31,224 nt of DNA from Mesostigma viride. Lineage: Eukaryota; Streptophyta; Mesostigmatophyceae; Mesostigmatales; Mesostigmataceae. Both the position numbers and the translations under genes were made by a program. Location of the stretch: assembly GCA_009746045.1 (NCBI GenBank), contig RPFO01000595.1, forward strand, positions 1,579,123-1,610,346, written 5' to 3'. This document shows, one piece after another, positions 21,701 to 28,762 of the stretch. A model generated the notes under the pieces. That model ran no database searches and was not told the DNA's origin. It worked only from the letters and a program-made list of their open reading frames with translations. Every line of letters begins with the position of its first letter. Positions within the stretch are counted from its first letter, which is position 1.

Positions 21701-24004
21701 GGCAACCGAGCTGTTGAACTGGGGCACCCGCCATGTGTGGGTGAACCTGGCAGGGGCCAGGCCGTACCAGAGGTAGTAGGACGTGGAGGGTGCGTCCAGT
21801 GCCGGTGTTTCGGGGTTTAGCCCGCCATCAAATAAATAAGAGACCTGCAGGCTGATGCTGGCCCACGTCTCCACCACAGGGACCACTCCCTGGACAATCT
21901 TTGTCAAGCCCTGTGTCGCCTTCATCAACCCCTGTGTCGCATTCGTCAACTTCTGTGAAGTCTTCGTCACCCCCTGCCCCCCGCTAGAGGCTGCCGCCGT
22001 GATATTTCTCACCTCGCTAAACCCTTCCGCTTTCACCCACAACGTCAACCCCCCACTCCCCTTGAACAGATCCAGGGTGGCGGTATCCGTCACGGCCACC
22101 TCTGCTGACCATGAGCCCGTGCTCAAGTCGCGCTCGACCGTGACCGCCCCTGCTGGCGTCCGGATTGTCCACTCATCCGACGGGGTGACGCGCGCCAGTG
22201 GCCTTTTGGTCCCATCGGTCAGAAACACCCCCAGGGTGATGTCCGCGCCAAGCAGCACGCTCAAGTCTTTGTCGCTGCTGCTGCCCGTATTGTTGTAAGT
22301 CAAGTCCGAGGTCACCCAACCATAGATCACCAGGTACACCGAGTCGAGTGCGGGGCTGTACTCATCCCACTGGGGCACTGCCAGCGTCGCGCCCCATCGG
22401 GTGGGTGCCAGCCCATAGCTGAACCACTGGTTGACAATGCCTGGGTCATACTCATCGGCATCGGTGCTGTTGACTGGATCCATCCAATCCAGGTAGTCAT
22501 TGCCTGCAGTGTGATTACCGTTGCAGGTTTGTTACCGTTGCGGAGGGTATGTAAGGAGGTACAGACGGGAGGCATAAAGTGTTAGGCAGCATAAAGGATT
22601 AGGCAGCATAAGGGATTAGGCAGCATAAAGGATTAGGCAGCATATCAGGTCAGCGTGGGGGAAACTGTTGCGACTGGATGAGATGCCAGCAGCGGGGAGC
22701 AATGGTTGACATCACATGGCAAGGCACGCAGTTGGTAAACAGCTGACTAGGGATAACAGTTAAGCTGGTACATGTCCCAGAGTCTCACAAGTATGCGAAA
22801 TGGTGCATTCACTGAAACTGGGGCGTGAGGATATACTGACTGCTCACGCATGGCATCAACTGACCGTTCGGAATAAACAGATAGAATCAGAAAACAACTT
22901 AATCGCAAGAAAGAACGACGACAAAGAAAAACATCATGTAAAAGTAAATAATGCTAGATTGGCTATAGCGCATCTTCTCCGCATGGCTGCTTCGTAACTC
23001 TTGGCCGACTGCTTGGTGGCAAAAGCAACTGGCGGAGAATGGCAGGAGACAAGTATGAGAAGTGGGAAGGAAGCCACGAATGATGGGCCTCTGCTAAAAA
23101 GAAACAGGTGCAATCAGGTAACAAGGAGACGTATATCATAGGGTACGCTATGAGTGGCACATGGGGTCTGGCTCACGTATCATCTACTGGCTGTTACGTG
23201 TATTATTTTCCCAAACAATTCGGAGCGCTGAACTGATACAAGGAAACTTGCAGGTGCAAGCAAAACGGCTGGTGCCGCCTCTGAATGAACAAAGACTAAA
23301 TACTACCCACAGCTTACTACTTGTAAACATTATGTACTATTCTATTCATAACATATACTGCTATATATGCTGACGCTGTAAATAATCATCCTCCATTTTA
23401 ATATTATACTTCCCCATGAGTTTATACACGTCGCTTGTGTATAGTCCTTGACTCACCTTTCTGTACATATTCCACTTGCAGTTTACCGGACACCGTCATG
23501 AAGTAGTCGTACTCGTACAGCGTTGTCTCATTGGTGCACTTCTTGACGATGCGAACACTCGGTCGCAAGATCAACCCCAGCTCAACGAAACTCGGGCCGA
23601 GAAAGCTGTTCCAGAGGAGGGGCTTATCTGGCTCGGGCTCTATTCGCACAAATGCCCAGTCATCCTTGCAAAACGAGTTCTCATAAGTCGATTTATCGGA
23701 GGCCACGCCCCCCACTTCCTGCTGCCACCACTCCCCCGGCTGCCCCTTGACCAGGTTCACCTGGCCGCTCGCATACACGATCACATCAGCCAGCATCGTG
23801 ATGTCAAAATCAGACTTGTCGTTCCCCGTGTTGGTGGCGGTTATGCTGGCGCACATGTTCACTGTCAGCCAGAGCTCGATATACAACAGGTCATCGCTGG
23901 CAAAGTCGGGATACTGGCGGAAATTCAGCGAGGCGTACTTTGGGTCGGAATCTTCCTTTGTGAAGCTGACCTCGGTAATCGACTCGGAGAATCCGGTCTG
24001 AATG

Positions 24005-24036
<32 letters not shown>

Positions 24037-27000
24037 CGGCGGTGGTGGTGGCTCGATGACTGGAGTCGTGGCAAGGGTTACGTCCACAGGCATGAGGGGG
24101 CATGCAAGCATTACAGAGGCGTGAGAACGGAGTACATGCCGGACTTGGAAGTTAGAGGAGGGATTTTTAGGGCGCGGTTGGAGGGGGCCTCTTTGCATTT
24201 GTACATTAAAAAAAGGTAATCCCACACACCTGCATCATGCACCACTCCACACGCCACTTACACTAAACTCTTACACTAAACGGCAATACAAGCTTGGGAC
24301 ACGTCTAGAGTTGTACGCGACAGCATTGCATAGGCATCCATCTAAAAGGGCCGCACTTAGAGATCAATATGTCTCTCCTTTGTTTTTGAATATGCGTGTA
24401 CCAGTAATGTACATGAGCACCTGGCAAGCAGCGCACTCAACAAAGTCTCACTTGAGACTCTCCACCCATGAAGTAGGCCTCGCCCATGTACACCTCCAAC
24501 ATCTCTGCACCGCAGGATCCCGATCGCCCACTAGTAAAATGAGCGTCCATCCCCATTACATAACATCATCTGCGTGGCAACTGCTTCGCGCATAACAGCA
24601 TCACATTTGTACACAACACCATCGGATTCCTGCATACCAGAGATGCATCATCATCATCATGGTCATCGGCATCCCACTCACCCGTGAAGTAGGCCACGTC
24701 CACATACGCCTCGACCCATGTGGAATCATAAAACGCGTACAAGGTCGGGTCCGTGTCGCCGCTCACGATCTCATACCCGCTCTGGTCTTCCGAGTCTAAA
24801 AGAAACATCAAGTACTCCCCCGCCATCGTGCTGGCGGGCAAAAACGCCTGCTGCGCAGCCGCCTCCCCAATCCACAGCTCGTCTTCTACTTTGTTGTCCA
24901 ATCGGTACTGGCTCATCCCCGAGGAGCCGTCGTAATTTCTATTGTAATCGTATGGATCCAGAGAGTAAGTGTCTCCGATAGAGGGAGCCAACAAGATAGA
25001 GTAAGCACTCGAGTTGAGGAGCAGGGTCAAGTTTGCCTGCGCGACGAGATTCACGTCGACCCCATTTGAATCCAGGTTCTCAAAGTACAAATCCGCGATC
25101 ACTCGCCCCCAGAACTTGATCCTCACACCGACCAGCGGGGCCCACCCCCCCGTCGCCCAGTCAAACTTGGGCACCCGCCACAGGTGCGGTTGGGGGAAAG
25201 CGGCGGGCGCGGGGCCATACCAGACGCGGTAGTCGTTGGTGTAGTTTGCAAGTGGCGGCGTCTCGGGGTTGACTCCACCTGCAAGACAGCCGGCCAGATG
25301 GGATTGCCCAAATGTGGTCATCGGGTGAGAGACTTGTGATCGTGAATTGTGCGCTATTGATTTCTAATTATATGAATGAAAGAGATTAGAAGGTGCCACT
25401 TACAACATAAATACAAACAAAGAAGAGAGACTAATGATTCAGAAGTATACATAGCAAAATGAATCTGTCATTTATCATAGGCAGATGGAGGCGGGCACTT
25501 AAACATGCTCAGATCTCTGTCCTTTGCCGGTGAAAGGCCACAAGTCCAAACTTGGGTAAAGGGGATGGAAAGGAAACTGGCGGCCGGGAAATGGCCAGGG
25601 ATAAACGCATGCCAGCAGTGGTTAGTAAAAGGTTCCTTCTAATCAAGTTAAGCACACTGTTAGCAAGGGATGTATCTTTCCCAGGTGAAGATGACAAATT
25701 CAAGCTAAGATAGAAGGATGTTGCTATGTTTAGAATCACCTGCTCACCATGCACCAACTATGTTTAGAATCACCTGCTCACGATGCACCAACTTTGTTTA
25801 GAATCACCTGCTCACGATGCACCAGCGAGTCACATCCAGCGAGCCACAGTGACCACAAGGAGCCGACTCTACAAGTCATATGCGCAGCATGCACCGGCTT
25901 CTTGGACTCCAAGCCAGGCTGCACCCCCCCCAAAAAAATGGGATCCACAGGTAGCACGCCAGGACCAACAAGGACCCGCACCAGACAGCGCCTCGCAGCA
26001 TGCCTTGACTTACCATTAAACAGGTAGGACAGCTGCACGGTGACCCGCACCCAAATCTCAGCCTCGTAATAATCAAAATAATAGCCCGTTGACCGTGCAT
26101 CCGCCCCCGTTTGAACGGAGACATTTCCGCCCTGGGCCTTTGCGTAATTGGAATCACTCCCACCCTGGGCCATTGTGCCTTTAGACACACGCCCACCCCG
26201 GGCCATCGCGCCTTTAGACACAGTTCCACCCTGGGCCATTGCGCCTTTAGACACACTCCCACCCCGGGCCATAGCGCCTTTAGACACACGCCCACCCCGG
26301 GCCACTGCGCCTTTAGACACACTCCCACCCTGGGCCATTGCGCCTTTAGACACACGCCCACCCCGGGCCATAGCGCCTTTAGACACACTCCCACCCTGGG
26401 CCATTGAGTACTTGGACACGCTTCCCCCCTGGGCAATCGCACTTTTGGCGGCCAATGCCCGAGACACCCCCTGGAACTCAAACACGCTGTCCGCCTCCAC
26501 CCACAGGTCCACGCCGTCCGGCCCCTTAAACGCGTCCATCTGTTCACCCTGGAGGGAGACCTCCGAATAGTACGACCCCTGCAGGTCCCGCAACACTTTG
26601 TTCGACCCGGGCGTCAACGTCTCAGAGAAGGCGTTGGCGATCGGGACACGGATTACGGCCTCTTCAGACAACCCCACGAGGACGTCGGTCCCGACGACCA
26701 TGTCCATCACCAGCGCGAAGAGCTCATGGTTATCGTAGGGGATGTCAGCGGTGAAGTCGACGAAGACCATCAAGTAGACGGACTCGAGGGTCGAGGGGCT
26801 GGCTGGGTCGTATTGGGGCAGTGTGAGTACGGTGTACCAGTAGTAAGACTCGCGAATGAGCGCGAAGCCGTAGGATTCAATCACAGAGATACTGCCATCG
26901 GCAACGTCCCCGTCGTCCTCGCTGCGGACGGGCACGATGTTCCCGGAGGCATCTGTGGACAAAAGTGTTTTATGTTGTACACAGCAAGGATCGGTGTGAT

Positions 27001-28711
27001 GACCATTCAAGGGGGGGGAGGAAAGAATGGGGGGGAGGTGCAGAAAGGTCCATAAGCAATCAGAGATGTTCTGATGCTGGTGCAAGATATGTGCATGTGA
27101 GACGCCTGTTAACTTTTTCTTGTAAGGGTCCTCAGGGCCTCATTAAAAAAAGGTATCTTCCTGAATATACAGAAACCAGGAATTCATTGTCAAAATATAA
27201 CTTTACAAAGCTCTACATCACTTCCTGCCTTGTCCGACGTCACAAACCTTGCGGAAGGGCAAGACGGGGGGGGGGGAGGGGGGAGGGGAGAAGCATGGGT
27301 AACATGTTGCTCGTACAGTGACCTTTGGCCTATAGCACCACCATGAGCACAGTAGCCACAGAGTGCTTTCTGCCTCCCAGATAGCTTGGCTGACCCAGTG
27401 AGAACTCTAAAGCCATCTAGCCAATGGTAAATCCATTCCGGTGCTGCTACACGCTGCTGCTACTGCACCAGCAGGAGCAGCACCACCTGCTGCCAACAAC
27501 TTAGGCTAGTACCATTGCTGTTAGTCTAAAGCATTGCTAATAGTACCCTTGCTATTAGTCTAAAGCATTGCTAATAGTACGATTGCTATCAGTCTAAAGC
27601 ATTGCTAATAGTACCATTGCTATTAGTCTAAAGCATTGCTTATCGTACCATTGCTATTAGTCTAAAGCATTGCTAATAGTCTAAAGCATTGCTAATAGTC
27701 TAAAGCATTGCTAATAGTATCATTGCTTTTAGTCTAAATTTCCATTGAAAACTGATGGCATGCATCATGGCCGCTATCTTTAATTGAAATGTCTTGAGCA
27801 GATGAATTGACTAATGAGTAGCCAGAACGTATTTCATCCGGGGAAAATGATTGAGATTGAAACAATGCTCCCTCTCCCATCGCGCCTCACCTTGCGGATC
27901 ATAGTCCACATGCACCTCGGCATGGCCCACCCAGATGCCTTGCTCGTCATACTCATACGTGGCGTCGCACTCATCGCACCCCACGGCCTTCTTGGTCACC
28001 CGCGTCTTGACCTGGCGGGTGGCCAGGGTCACCGTGACGTCCCCTAACCCAAGGAATGCCTCCAAGACACCAGGTAGATCGTAGTCCTGTCTCTGAAGTT
28101 TGATGATAGACCAGTGCATGTCCGCGTCGTCAATCGTATGCGTGATCGAGTCCCTGCCACCCCCGGCGGGTCCCAGCGTGTACGTTTCCTCCCACCCGGG
28201 CAGTACCCGCAGCACCTCCGAGTCTTCTACCAGCAACGACACGGCCACTTGGATGAGCACGGTGAACTCAGCCGTGCTGGCGCCCGTGTTGGTGAGCGTG
28301 AACGACGCGGTGATGTTGGCGGAGATGCCAAGGGTCATACTGCTTCTCTCCGCCTCAGACTGGGGGACTGACACGGTGGTGCTGGTGCCGGCAGAGACGG
28401 GGTCCACCGAGATGTCATAGCGGGGGGGCGGGGGTGGGGGGGGACCGGGGGGCGGTGAGGGACTGGGGGGAGGGGGGCTAGGGGCGGGGGGGGGGTCGAG
28501 GGGGAGGGGAACGGGAGGGGGGAGGGGGGGGGGGGGGCGAGGAGGATGGTGGGGGGGAGGAGGGGGCGGAGGAGGCGGGGGACGAGGGGATGTTGCTGGC
28601 GGGGGGAAGGAGGGGGGGAAGGAGGGGGGGAGGAGGGGGGAAGGGGGTGGGGGAGGGGGTGGGGGCGAGGGGATGTTGCTGGCGGGGGGGAAGGCGGGGG
28701 GAAGGAGGGGG

Positions 28712-28762
<51 letters not shown>

